NCBI RefSeq assembly: GCF_000227135.1
Contig: NC_018230.1
Span: 325,947-389,946, forward strand
Length of the DNA: 64,000 nucleotides
Direction: 5' to 3'
Origin: Leishmania donovani
Lineage: Eukaryota; Euglenozoa; Kinetoplastea; Trypanosomatida; Trypanosomatidae
Shown: positions 50,891 to 60,420 of the stretch, piece after piece
Layout of the letters: each line of letters opens with the position of its first letter
Numbering within the stretch: position 1 is the stretch's first letter
Translations under genes and position numbers: made by a program
The notes under the pieces: model-generated
Seen by the model: only the letters and a program-made list of their open reading frames with translations
Told to the model about the DNA's origin: nothing
Databases searched by the model: none

Positions 50891-52984
50891 TCAGCGCGAG
50901 CGGTCGTACTCTACGACTCCGCCGACGATCGTGTAGGCGACGTGCGGCTCCTGGTGGCGCGGCCACCACCGTGCGTTCGCGCCCTCCACGCCTGCCATCT
51001 GCTCCATCTCCTCGTCGTCCAGCCAGTCCGCCGTCCACACTGTGATGTCAGCATACTTGCCCACATCTAGTGTGCCGAGGTAGTTCTCCATGAACATGCC
51101 GTGCGCGCCCTCGTACGTGTACGTGCGCAGCGCCGCATCCATGGAGATGCACTCGGCGGGATTCCAAGTGTCGTGGTAGCGCCGCACTGCAGTTGCCGCG
51201 CCGGCGGCTGTGTTGTCGGCCGGCGGCTGCGCCTGCTGTTGGCTCCTGTACTGCGCCTCCTCCGCCACCAGCGCCGCCATCACGTCCGGCACGCGTGTCA
51301 CCGCGCCGCGCAGCCCGTCGTTCACGTCCGCCGGCGCCACTGGCCAGTCGGAGCCCAGGTCCACGCGGATTTTCGCTGCCAGCAGCGTCCCCCACATGTA
51401 CGACGTGCCCTTGCGGCGCTGCCCCAGGAGCATGTCCACGTAGTCGCCATCGAACAGAAGGTGACAGGGCTGCATGGACGCGATGATGCCGTACTGCGCC
51501 ATGCGCTTCACCTCCTTCGTCATGTTGGACATGTGCTGGCAGTGCTCCACGCGCGAGCGCGGGTCGGCGCGGAAGCGCGCAACCGCCGCCGCAACTCCTG
51601 CCTCCGCCCCGCGCTCACGCAGCCAGTCCGCCGACGCGCACAACGCGCGGTTGACTGTTGCTACAGCGCGATCGCCAATCGCGTGCACAACGCACTGCAA
51701 GTCGTGCGAGTGCGCAACGCGGATCGCGCTTTGCAGCTCCAGACGCGACATCGTCAACAGTCCGCACGGGCACTGCCTGCCCGACCGCTCTTTCAGGATC
51801 GCACTGATCGCCGCGTCATCCAGGTCGCTGTCGATGTCGCCCTCCGTCGTCACATTGTAGCCATAGGGCCGGTTCATCGCCGCCGTGCGCGAGCTCAACG
51901 ACCCGTCCGCGAACAGTTTCACTGCGCCTAGCAGCAGGTAGCCGCCGCCGGCCGCCGGCGGCGTCATGGTAAAGCGGTACGGCAGCGTGAAGTCGTCGCT
52001 GCGGCCCGACTGCACCGCGTCCGTCGTCATCACGCGGTAGAACTTGTCCATGAAGCGCTCCACATCGTTCAGCGGCACGCCGTACCGCACGCGCAGCCGC
52101 ATCGCGCCCTCACGCTCCATCTGCGCGAGGAAGTCGATCTCGCTCACGTTGTCCGTGTACGTGGTCGACATCATGGAGAAGACGGAGGTGAAACCGAGCG
52201 AGAGAAGGTGTTCAGTAGCAGCCTCGAGCGCACGGCGTTGATTGGCGGGCGTGTCAGCGGTAGGCGCGTAGCGCTTCGTCAGCTGGATGGCGTTGTCGCG
52301 GAGGACACCGTTCGGCTGACCGTTCTCGTTCAGCTCGATAACGCCACCCTCGACGGAGGTGATTAGCGGCTCGCCATCTTCGGCACCAGGGATGATGTGG
52401 CAGCTGCGCAGCGCGACCGTATTCATAACAGCGGAGTGTATGTCCTTACTGTACATGACCAGGTGGATCTTCGTGCTCACCTCATCCAGCCACTCGCTCG
52501 TCGGCGAGCAGCCCAGCACCGCCTCGCTCCAGCCGACGCCGTACACCCAGCCGCCCTCCTCACGGTTGTAGCGGTGCTCCACGAAGTCGCGAACGATTGC
52601 TGTGAACTGTGTCCTGCTCGTCGCAGAGCCCAGCTGAGGTGCGAGCAACATGCGACCGCCGTCAAGGAAGTGCACATGGGAGTCGATGAAGCCTGGGTAC
52701 ACGGCGTGGCGGTGCTCACAGTCGATGACGCGGTACGACACCGTGCGCGGGCGGCCACCCACCACCGGCTGAGGGGTTGCTGCTGCCGCATCGACGGGCT
52801 GCGCAGCCACTAGCGCGCCGTAGCGCTGTTGCACCTCTGCGGTGCTACCGATGAAGCTGATGCGGCCGCCCTCCACCAGCAGCGCGTCAACCTCCGGCGG
52901 GTACGATGATGGCACGGTCGGCTGCAGAGCCGAAGCGCCACGCCACACACGCCGCGCGTTGACGACGGCTAGTACAGAGGTCAT
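50891..52984 (-). CDS. YtcJ-like metal-dependent amidohydrolase
   Basis: This 697-residue member of the amidohydrolase superfamily (Amidohydro_3 type) is a hydrolase of C-N bonds with a TIM-barrel active site. Metal ligands are visible in order: HxH at H103 and H105 (YPGFIDSHVHF), the LFADGSLSSRTA block, a His in VVHAIGDRAV, a His in VEHCQHM, and the Asp in DLGSDWPVAP. The N- and C-terminal beta-sandwich parts are both present (LLVEGGRISFIG near residue 35; DVGKYADITVW near the end), so the enzyme looks complete. Family members act on imides, hydantoins, N-formyl groups or cyclic amides; the substrate cannot be read from the sequence. A poly-T tract and AG at 53040-53062 provide a good splice site, giving a 5' UTR of about 55 bases. 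Confidence 0.92.
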   Translation of the reverse strand: MTSVLAVVNARRVWRGASALQPTVPSSYPPEVDALLVEGGRISFIGSTAEVQQRYGALVAAQPVDAAAATPQPVVGGRPRTVSYRVIDCEHRHAVYPGFIDSHVHFLDGGRMLLAPQLGSATSRTQFTAIVRDFVEHRYNREEGGWVYGVGWSEAVLGCSPTSEWLDEVSTKIHLVMYSKDIHSAVMNTVALRSCHIIPGAEDGEPLITSVEGGVIELNENGQPNGVLRDNAIQLTKRYAPTADTPANQRRALEAATEHLLSLGFTSVFSMMSTTYTDNVSEIDFLAQMEREGAMRLRVRYGVPLNDVERFMDKFYRVMTTDAVQSGRSDDFTLPYRFTMTPPAAGGGYLLLGAVKLFADGSLSSRTAAMNRPYGYNVTTEGDIDSDLDDAAISAILKERSGRQCPCGLLTMSRLELQSAIRVAHSHDLQCVVHAIGDRAVATVNRALCASADWLRERGAEAGVAAAVARFRADPRSRVEHCQHMSNMTKEVKRMAQYGIIASMQPCHLLFDGDYVDMLLGQRRKGTSYMWGTLLAAKIRVDLGSDWPVAPADVNDGLRGAVTRVPDVMAALVAEEAQYRSQQQAQPPADNTAAGAATAVRRYHDTWNPAECISMDAALRTYTYEGAHGMFMENYLGTLDVGKYADITVWTADWLDDEEMEQMAGVEGANARWWPRHQEPHVAYTIVGGVVEYDRSR

Positions 52985-53581
52985 GGCGTCGCTGCCCTGT
53001 GCACGGGGTGGAGAGTGTGAGGCAGAGGAGAAACGACTGCTTAAAGGTAACCAAAAAAAAAACGTGTGCGACTGTCACGCGCCGGTTATCGAATTACGGT
53101 CGCGGGCAGCAAGCGTGTGAGCCCCGAACATCGACGGGCGAAGGGGGAGGGAGGGAGATGGCGCTAGGCCGATGTGCGGTGCGGGAGCAGCGAGGCAATG
53201 AAAGCAACACGGAAACTTGATGCCCCGTTAGTGTAGTGTAAACGTGGAGACGAACGCGCGTCCTCACCAGGGTTCAGGGGCGCACAGCGAGTGGAGGGAG
53301 AAACGCTACAGAGGCGCAACTCCCCCACGCACGCACCCACTGATGCGCAGCGAGTGCAAAAGCTGACGAGGAGGTTGCTGGCGCAGCGGTGCCGCCGCAG
53401 TCGGTTGTGTGAAAGGACATGGACACAGAGGAAGAGAGGCGGAAGTGGATGGGTGGGGAGAAGGCAGACGGCAGAGCCTTTACAGCCCAGCCTTTACTTA
53501 CCCCTCCCCCAAAATGGGCGCAACACATACACATAGGCGCAAGCGCAGGCAAAGACGGACAACCCCTACCTTGAGCACGAC
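52985..53581. other. Intergenic spacer
   Basis: This stretch is non-coding apart from the splice-acceptor candidate at 53040-53062. The remainder is mixed sequence without a supported gene and would contain the 3' UTR of the 328-residue gene. Confidence 0.55.
53040..53062 (-). promoter_or_regulatory. Candidate trans-splice acceptor (amidohydrolase)
   Basis: On the coding strand a run of ten T (53062-53053) is followed within about 12 bases by AG at 53041-53040, some 55 bases above the amidohydrolase ATG. A pyrimidine tract followed by the first AG is the known rule for spliced-leader addition in trypanosomatids. The exact site is inferred. Confidence 0.5.
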
Positions 53582-54568
53582 TCAGATCATTCGATAAGTG
53601 TAGCGCCACGGCTGAGGACCTTTACGGAGTCCGTCCTGCGAAGGCAGCTCGCGCATCATGTACTTGCCAAGCGATACCACTGCCGCGTTTTCCTCGTGTC
53701 CGCCTTGCACCCCTCCACCTTGATTGTTGCCGCCCGACTGCAGCTCATCCGCGCGCAGGCGTCGCACAAAGCGCATGTAGTTCACCTTGCCACCAAAGGC
53801 ACGCAGGTAGCAGCAGTTCTTCACCATCAAGGAGAGCGGCACCCCGTCGCAGTCGTCCCGTAAGCTGAAGTGCGGTTCTTCTTTGCGGAGAATCGTCATG
53901 AGCTCGTGCAGCTTGAGCGCCACCTCATCATAGTACACGGCGCTAGAGTCGTCCGCGCCCTTGTCAGAGGCGACATTTGCGTCAGAGTAGCTGTGCTGCG
54001 CAGCTCGGCGCGTGCCTGATGCGAAGGAGGCGGCGGATATCACGTTGTTGTTCATGACCACCTCCACCGGCAGCGGCGGACCGTAGCGGAGCAGCGCGCG
54101 GTGCACAAGAGCATCAAAACGCTCCTGCACAGCGCTGTTGCCGGTGTCCGCATTCACGGCGTCATAGTGCGATGACGAGGTCGGCTGTGCGGACCCGGGG
54201 ACGGAGTGCGCCCCATCCCCTGCCCCCTGCTGCCGCCGCCGTAACTCTTCGGACTCGTCCTTCCATTTGCGCAGCGGATCTGCGGCCCGCCAGTTCGCTT
54301 CCTCTTGCGCTAGCGCGTCTGCCTGCGCCGCTGCGGACGACTCGGCCGAGCTCAGTGGGTTGGTGAGCCCACTGCGCCACGCGCGCTGCTGTGCAGTTCG
54401 TGTGCGCCCCGGCCCTTGGCGTTTCTGCAGTTTCTCCAGAAGTCGAGTGGACTCCAGCACCGTCTCACGCGAGCGTTGCCGGCCGCCGCGGCAAGCGCTG
54501 TTGGCGACGGTGGCAAGCCGTCGTGCTGCTCGTCTCTCCAGAACAGGACACAGCAGTCCCTTGAACAT
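53582..54568 (-). CDS. Putative mitochondrial protein of unknown function
   Basis: The 328-residue product starts at 54568 (MFKGLLCPVLERRAARRLAT). The first 30 residues are basic and Ala/Leu/Arg-rich, with one Glu only, fitting a mitochondrial presequence. Residues 30-120 are Arg/Gln/Glu-rich and probably helical. After a Ser-rich linker (about 130-150) comes an ordered domain (about 155-285) containing HRALLRYGPPLPVEVVMNN, YYDEVALKLHELMTILRKE and MVKNCCYLRAFGGKVNYMRF. The C-terminus ends in a compact aromatic/basic segment (GPQPWRYTYRMI). There is no transmembrane segment and no catalytic motif. The size, leader and basic character resemble trypanosomatid mitoribosomal or mitochondrial RNA-processing subunits, but this is inference and I do not recognise the family. 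Confidence 0.82.
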   Translation of the reverse strand: MFKGLLCPVLERRAARRLATVANSACRGGRQRSRETVLESTRLLEKLQKRQGPGRTRTAQQRAWRSGLTNPLSSAESSAAAQADALAQEEANWRAADPLRKWKDESEELRRRQQGAGDGAHSVPGSAQPTSSSHYDAVNADTGNSAVQERFDALVHRALLRYGPPLPVEVVMNNNVISAASFASGTRRAAQHSYSDANVASDKGADDSSAVYYDEVALKLHELMTILRKEEPHFSLRDDCDGVPLSLMVKNCCYLRAFGGKVNYMRFVRRLRADELQSGGNNQGGGVQGGHEENAAVVSLGKYMMRELPSQDGLRKGPQPWRYTYRMI

Positions 54569-55780
54569 GTAGTGACTAGTGGGCTGAAGGAGGGAAAGAG
54601 TAGAGTGTGAACTATGACGCGACGGCGTCGGTGTAATTGTTGATGTTGTGCCTGTCTTAAGCTACGGATCACACAACGCGCGGAATTCAGTCACGTGCGC
54701 CAGCTGCGGCTTGCAGGGGCGTCACAGGTGTGACTACCGCTATTTAGCAGCTGCAGCCTTTCAGATAGTGAGTTGATGGATGCAGAAAGGAGCGCTGATA
54801 GCTGAACGAAGGCGATAGCCGAGGAATAAGGGGAACACAGCGACGGATGTAGGGGTAGCATGCTTAAACGCACGTGCAGCAGTGCTCGTTGCCGAGAAGC
54901 GGAAGAGGAGTGGGGAGTACGAGAGTTCACGCCTCGGGGTACCTCTTCAAGCTCCAATACACACGAAGGCAGCACATACACGGTGACGCCACCCTCCCAT
55001 CTCGCTCTCTCTCTCCGGCTTTGAAGGATGGCGCGCATTTTCAGTGCTTTATGCATCGTCAGCTCGATGAGCGTTCACTCGTGCGCAGAGCCCAGAGGCA
55101 AGAAGAGGGCGGAGCACGAGAGAGAGACCGTTTGCAAGGTGCACCCCCAGTGAGTGTGCGCATGCCTTCACGCTGAAAGGCAAGACTGGCCATGCCACCA
55201 CTTCGGCCAGCCGCTTCTCTCCCTCTCATCGCCTCAATGTCCGTCGCTTCGCTCAACAAGGAGTGCAAGCGTCCGCCCGTCCCCGTCATGCTTTCGCTAG
55301 ACATCATGTGCGCTGTTTCGTTTCCCTTTCATTTGCCTTGCTGATGCTCATTTCTTCGCGACCTGGCGTCGTCCAACACCGGCGCACCGACACAGCTCCG
55401 CGCCCCTCATGCCTGCCGAGGCGACCAATCATCTTTGCGTGCCCCCGTGCTCTCCGCCTCGCTCTTTCTCTCGCCCCGCCTACCCCTCAACTGCTGAAGC
55501 GTAGGCACGCTCTCCGTGGATGTGTACCGTGTTGAGAACGATGCCTTGGCAACACGGCACTCAAAAGAGACAGTCGGTGTAGGGACGACGGCAGATGACG
55601 AGAGAGGAGGAAGAGCGATGGCAGGAGAAGCGCCGCCTCACAGCTGCAGACAATTTTACAGAGACGTGAATGCAACACAAGAGAGAAGAAAACGGAAAGA
55701 GAGCAGTTTCGCGACACGCGCACGAGAGAAGACGCACAACCGCACTCGCGAAATCCAAAGAGGAAACAATATCAAAAGAA

Positions 55781-55811
<31 letters not shown>

Positions 55812-56047
55812 GGAAAAGCAACAAAGGGAGAGACGGGAAAAGGGTACAGAATCAGGGAAAGAGGCGTCGGCTGCGTGTACGTGAACCGCCACCTTCTGCG
55901 GCTGTGTGAGATCGACAGTGTCTATGTATTACGCATGCACTGCATCATGTCCACACGCACACAAGCACGCTTCCTACAGAGAGGGGAGGGAAGCGGAAGA
56001 GGGTAATACAGTGTACTAGCGGGGCCGCCTTTTTCTCAAATGTGCCT
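54569..56047. other. Long spacer with CA repeat
   Basis: There are 1.5 kb without a convincing gene. A (CA)13 microsatellite lies at 55786-55811 within a purine-rich region (55600-55860). A minus frame of 121 codons (54691-55056) is Ser/Leu/Arg-rich and not supported. Confidence 0.5.
55786..55811. repeat. CA microsatellite
   Basis: This is a (CA)13 run in the spacer between the multicopper oxidase stop and the 328-residue gene. Confidence 0.9.
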
Positions 56048-57994
56048 TCACGCGTGGCGCTCGAGAAGGGGAATGCGTTCCCCTGGCGTTCCGGCGTATG
56101 ATCGTGCATCGAAGGCACTTTGAGCGTCGGCAGAGCAGCGCATGTCTCGGTGTCGCAAGTACCCCCACGCTGCAACTGCTGCGGAGGCGAGGAGGAACAC
56201 ACAGAGAAGGCTATACGCGTGTGAGCGGTGCGGCCAGGTCAAGAGGAACGCGCCGGTCTGCGACTGCTCGTATCGCTGCACGGCCTTGCCCTCCTTGCTC
56301 CGTGGGGAGTAGACCAGATAGGACATCATCATGCCGCGGTCCTCGTGTTGGAGGGCATGACAGTGGTACACCACCTCGCCAACGTACGTTGCCGCCTTCC
56401 AGCGGATGGTGGTGACGCCGTCCAAGATCGGAATCGTGTCACGGAACTCGCCGCTGTGTACGCCGTACATGGCCATGGTCTCGTTTTCGTGATTGCCCCC
56501 GGGGCGGGGCTCGAAGGAGAGAAACTGGAAGTGGTTGACGTGAAAGTGAAGGGGATGCGGTCGCTTGTCGGTCGGATCACCGTACACGCGCGCCGTCACA
56601 ACCGCATGCAGCGGCACTGTGAAGCCGTGATAGCCCTCGATGCGCCTGCCGATCTCGCCTTGGAAGTATTCATAGTGGCACGTCGACGAATTCTGCAGCG
56701 ATTGACAGTTCGGCCCCTGACCGAGGACATAGTACGGCTTTGTGATGGGCAGGTCCCGCTGCGAGAACGAGATCTCGCGGTAGAAAGTGTTTTGACCTTT
56801 GAGCTGCAAGTAGCCAGGGGAGTACTTGTGCATGGTCACGGGGAAGGCTACAGCGCGACCACCCTTCTGGTGCTTCCCTCTCGACTTCAAGTAGAAGATG
56901 GCGTCTGAGGGGTCGCCAGTGTGGGACACCGGATACGTCCCCTCCTCGTCGCACACCACGACCAGACTGCGTCGCGTTGCCGTCGTGAAGTACAGCCAGC
57001 CCTCCACCACCTCGACAGTGCGGGGCAGCTGCGCGCCATCGATGGCTGTCATGTGGAAGGCGCACTGCTTGGGGAGCGACATATTTATGTAGCACGAGCC
57101 TGCCGCAAACCCGATGCGCAGCAGCATCGGATGGCCACGCTTGACCCTCACGGTCGGGCGATGCTGGCCGTTCACGAGAAACAGCTCGGCCGGCATCTCG
57201 TACTCGTTGCCCTTGCGGTCCACAATACGCGGATCGAATGGGAGGAGGGAGCTCATCGCGGCGTCAAGGCTTGACATCGGCATCCCGTCGCACCTTTCCG
57301 AGGTGTTAAGGCGATACAGGTGCACCATGAGAATCTGCGAGTCCCAGCCATGAAAGGGGTGCCTTGGGGTCTTTGTAAAGTCGCCTTCCCCCACATCGAT
57401 GGCCCCGAACATCCCACCCATCACGTGATAGTAGACGGCACCGTGGGAGTGCGCATGATACCAGTGAAGGCCCGGCTCGTGATCGCGCGGAACATTGATC
57501 GTGTACACCAGCGTCTCGCCCGGGAGTGCAACTTTGAAAGGATTGTCCATTTTAGGATCGCTGTGCATGCCGTGGAAGTGCACGTTCGTGATGTTAGGAC
57601 CGTGGAGCGTGTTCATCCGACCTGTCATGTTGGCCATCCCCTCCTTTCCCAGGTCGTTCACTAGTTTCAAGACAATTCTACCGCCAGGGTTGACCTTCAG
57701 CGTGGGGCCGGGAAGCATGGGCCCGCTGTTGCCCACTTCATATAAGCGTCCCGTGTACTCGAAGAAAACCTCTTTCCCATCGATCCACTCGAGCGGGATG
57801 GAGACCCGTCCGGTGCGCACGTAGAGTGTGACCTTGGTGTTGCTTCTGCCCCTAGGAAGTATGACGGGTGATGAGACAGCATCAGCGGCATTACCCGCTG
57901 CTATGTGCCGGCACACAACAATGGCCAGCAGCAGCAAGGCGAGCGGTGCACGCATGGCTCCTAACCAAAGCGCACGCGCTTGAGCAACTACCAC
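56048..57994 (-). CDS. Membrane-anchored multicopper oxidase
   Basis: This 648-residue protein is of the laccase/ferroxidase type. All copper ligands are present: HxH at H139/H141 (VHFHGMH), HxH at H180/H182 (WYHAHSHG), HxxHxH at H480/H483/H485 (HPLHFHVNHF) and HCHxxxHxxxxM at H544-C545-H546, H550 and M555. This gives ten His plus the type 1 Cys and axial Met needed for four coppers. The N-terminus has a hydrophobic signal segment (LALLLLAIVV, about residues 18-27); a second ATG at 57955 would give a cleaner signal peptide. Residues 593-613 form one transmembrane helix, and the 35-residue tail contains ERIPLL (639-644), an acidic dileucine [DE]xxxL[LI] sorting motif. The protein is therefore probably type I, with the catalytic part in the lumen or outside. 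Iron(II), copper(I) or phenols are possible substrates; Fet3-like ferroxidases share the layout of a C-terminal anchor. Confidence 0.93.
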   Translation of the reverse strand: MVVAQARALWLGAMRAPLALLLLAIVVCRHIAAGNAADAVSSPVILPRGRSNTKVTLYVRTGRVSIPLEWIDGKEVFFEYTGRLYEVGNSGPMLPGPTLKVNPGGRIVLKLVNDLGKEGMANMTGRMNTLHGPNITNVHFHGMHSDPKMDNPFKVALPGETLVYTINVPRDHEPGLHWYHAHSHGAVYYHVMGGMFGAIDVGEGDFTKTPRHPFHGWDSQILMVHLYRLNTSERCDGMPMSSLDAAMSSLLPFDPRIVDRKGNEYEMPAELFLVNGQHRPTVRVKRGHPMLLRIGFAAGSCYINMSLPKQCAFHMTAIDGAQLPRTVEVVEGWLYFTTATRRSLVVVCDEEGTYPVSHTGDPSDAIFYLKSRGKHQKGGRAVAFPVTMHKYSPGYLQLKGQNTFYREISFSQRDLPITKPYYVLGQGPNCQSLQNSSTCHYEYFQGEIGRRIEGYHGFTVPLHAVVTARVYGDPTDKRPHPLHFHVNHFQFLSFEPRPGGNHENETMAMYGVHSGEFRDTIPILDGVTTIRWKAATYVGEVVYHCHALQHEDRGMMMSYLVYSPRSKEGKAVQRYEQSQTGAFLLTWPHRSHAYSLLCVFLLASAAVAAWGYLRHRDMRCSADAQSAFDARSYAGTPGERIPLLERHA

Positions 57995-58582
57995 ACGTAC
58001 AGATATGCTCTACACAGGGAAGTAAAAAGGAAGCAATCAAAGGGTTGTAAGGCCAGCACAGGAAGCAAGCACATTCAATTGACATAACACAGGCGACGAC
58101 AGCCGCGGAGAGGAGCAGGACGCACAGCAGCACGAAGCCGCCTTTCATCAGCAACGCCATCCGGCACCTCTTGAACAAGAGAATACTCATACAAAGCACT
58201 GGCCCACCACCCACACAGGCATGCGTGCGATCAGAATGCAACACACAGCGGCGCACATGAGTCTTACCCTGAGCCATCTCGCAAACCTGCCGCCGCTGCT
58301 CTGCGTGGTTCCGCACAGCAACGCGCTTCTTGCTCTCTTTCTCTGCGCTTTTTCGGCCTTTTTCACTACACACGACAGGCGTGAAGTATTTCCTACTTAG
58401 TTCCTAAAGGAAGAGGGACGAAAACAAAACGACGTAGGCGCGACCCGCCCTGCATGAGACTGTTTGTTACTACAAAGCTTACAGCAGCGGCTGGCAGAAA
58501 ACAAAAATGGGAGCGAAGGCAGACCAGCTGTCAAACAGGTCACCCGTTGCAGTCGCGTATCAGTTCCACACATTTGCGCTCC
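57995..58582. other. Intergenic spacer
   Basis: This stretch is non-coding. The plus-strand purine run at about 58017-58050 reads as a T/C-rich tract on the coding strand, 25-55 bases above the multicopper oxidase start, and is a likely splice tract. A minus frame of 160 codons (57891-58373) overlaps the oxidase start and is Cys/Ser/Leu-rich; it is not supported as a gene. Confidence 0.5.
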
Positions 58583-58897
58583 TCAAACAATCGCGCGCAG
58601 GCGCTCCAGCTGCTCCTTGGAACAGCCAGTCCACTTCGGGTCGGTAATGTCCACATCGTTGCTGTTGATCAGTTGCTTGTACCGAATCTCGTTGCGACGC
58701 GCAATGGGGTCACGCCAATACGGGTAGCCTGCCCACCAGCCGTTCTTTCGCTCCGTCTCCTCAGAGCAGTAGCTTGCGTGCTTGAACAGAAACACCATGG
58801 ATAGCAGACCAACGACTGCCATCATGTTGTACTCCTGCGTGAACAGCTTCAGCTGGAGCACAGGGATGCGATCGCACTTCCAGCGGGTGTAGACCAT
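58583..58897 (-). CDS. Small single-helix protein, probably mitochondrial
   Basis: The 104-residue product starts at the ATG at 58897 (MVYTRWKCDRIPVLQLKLF). The frame is open upstream to 58987, but those 30 codons look like UTR. After a basic N-terminal segment there is one hydrophobic helix (about residues 23-38, NMMAVVGLLSMVFLFKHA). A polar, charged C-terminal half follows, with GWWAGYPYWRDPIARRNEIRY, a tight aromatic block. The layout (short basic N-terminus, single membrane span, charged soluble tail, about 12 kDa) is that of accessory subunits of trypanosomatid respiratory complexes or ATP synthase. I cannot assign it to one. Its composition is protein-like and less GC-biased than spurious frames nearby, which supports a real gene. 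Confidence 0.75.
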   Translation of the reverse strand: MVYTRWKCDRIPVLQLKLFTQEYNMMAVVGLLSMVFLFKHASYCSEETERKNGWWAGYPYWRDPIARRNEIRYKQLINSNDVDITDPKWTGCSKEQLERLRAIV

Positions 58898-59442
58898 CTT
58901 GAGGATCGCTGCGTTGGCACCTGGCTGAAACACAGATAAAGAGAGAGGAGACCGTGTCTGCTCCTGTTGCCATGCACGAGGTAGCAAATCACCAACATGC
59001 CGTGCAAAGTTTCACATGCACCAAGACGAGAGAGAGAGTCAGCGGAATCCAAAGAAGAGAACCATCGTGAAAGGTTGAGTAGTGCCTTGAAAACAGTTTG
59101 CACTCACTCAGTTGCGCGCCGCACTTGCTGGGATCTGTCAGAGGAAACAGTGCTACAACTTTTCCCGTTGCCTTCACATGCACCGCGGCATAGCATTGCT
59201 TTGTCAAACACGGCGCCTCAACGCAAGTCCTACCACTAAAGTATCGTCCACTTTTACCAATCGTCTTTTTCTTTCTGTGTCATCAAGTGCACGCGTACAT
59301 CGCAATGAGATCGCTGAACGCAGAACAGAAAAAAAAAGCACGCAACCACACACACACAGCCAGAGAAAGAAATAAACATCAAGCAAGTGCAAATGAACCC
59401 TATCTACATTATTGCCTGTGCTGCAGCAGCAACACCGTTCTC
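58898..59442. other. Intergenic spacer
   Basis: This stretch is non-coding and visibly less GC-rich than the left part of the window. It contains purine-rich stretches at about 58935-58955 and 59020-59060 (pyrimidine-rich on the coding strand) above the 104-residue gene, and an A-run near 59328-59337. No gene is supported. Confidence 0.5.
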
Positions 59443-60420
59443 TCAATCAGTCCACGCCATACCGTCCACGGGAACTTCGGAGCAAACCTGCAGCGCGCTC
59501 GTCGGGGCCCAGACGCCTCGTTTAAAGGCACCTGTCTGCGCCATTTGGATGCTGGGATAGTGCAGGGATGCAGCATCGTCGAGCGGTCTGTTTTTCTTGT
59601 CGAACTTTCCTTCATAATAGGACCCTCCTTGCAGAATCCACTGCCCTTGCACAAAGTTACCGCGGACCCACTCCCCACGGTACTCGCTCCCATCCGCAAA
59701 ATGGTAAGTTCCATAGCCATCCTTGGCGCCAGCTTTCCAGTTACCCGAGTACACGTCGCCGTTGAGGTAGTAGTAAACGCCCTGCCCGTGTCGTTTATTT
59801 TCCAGAAACTCCCCTTGGTAGAGGGTGCCGTCCTTGTTTTTCATGACTCCGCGGCCAGTTCGCTTTCCGCGCACGTAGTCACCATGGTAACACGGACGTT
59901 GTCCATACTGCATGACGCCCTCTACGACGTGACGGCCAAGCTGGAGTTTATTAGCAATTTCTGCTACCATCGCCTTGGCATCCTTGCCCGCACCTGTCAG
60001 CAGCTCCACTTCCTTCGAAACGACCCGGTCGGCCTCGCTGCGCCCTTTGCTCACAAAAATGTACTGACCCCTCCCGTGCTTTTTTCCCTCGAAAAACTCT
60101 CCTTCATACGTGTCACCCGATGCATACGTCGCTTTGCCACAGCCAGACCTCTGCTGGAACTCATCACGTGGACCTGCGTATATTCCTAACGTGCACACAG
60201 ACTTCACGAAGTTGCGATCAAAGACAGCTCCACTTTCCTCCGACCTTTGGCAGAAATCATCGATCCACGCTTCGACATCTGTCTCCGGCTCACCGCCCTC
60301 GGCGAGGAACGCGGCAGCGTACGCGTTCCAAACATACAGTTCGGCTTTCTTGAAGCCTGTCACTGCGTCGATCTCATCAATGTTGACCTGCCGCACCTTG
60401 CCCTCTCCGTCTGATGGCAT
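59443..60420 (-). CDS. MORN-repeat protein
   Basis: This 325-residue protein has a non-repetitive N-terminal region of about 95 residues followed by at least six MORN repeats (pattern YxGxFxxGxxxGxGxxxxxDG). Examples are YEGEFFEGKKHGRGQYIF, YQGEFLENKRHGQGVYYY, YSGNWKAGAKDGYGTYHF, YRGEWVRGNFVQGQWI and YYEGKF. The repeats are interrupted once, near residues 130-175, by a helical insertion (SEADRVVSKEVELLTGAGKD). MORN repeats form elongated beta-hairpin stacks and in kinetoplastids occur in flagellar pocket, basal body and cytoskeletal proteins. In other eukaryotes they occur at membranes. There is no catalytic domain. The start at 60420 (MPSDGEGKVRQVNIDEID) is the first ATG in frame and follows a suitable splice tract. 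Confidence 0.92.
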   Translation of the reverse strand: MPSDGEGKVRQVNIDEIDAVTGFKKAELYVWNAYAAAFLAEGGEPETDVEAWIDDFCQRSEESGAVFDRNFVKSVCTLGIYAGPRDEFQQRSGCGKATYASGDTYEGEFFEGKKHGRGQYIFVSKGRSEADRVVSKEVELLTGAGKDAKAMVAEIANKLQLGRHVVEGVMQYGQRPCYHGDYVRGKRTGRGVMKNKDGTLYQGEFLENKRHGQGVYYYLNGDVYSGNWKAGAKDGYGTYHFADGSEYRGEWVRGNFVQGQWILQGGSYYEGKFDKKNRPLDDAASLHYPSIQMAQTGAFKRGVWAPTSALQVCSEVPVDGMAWTD

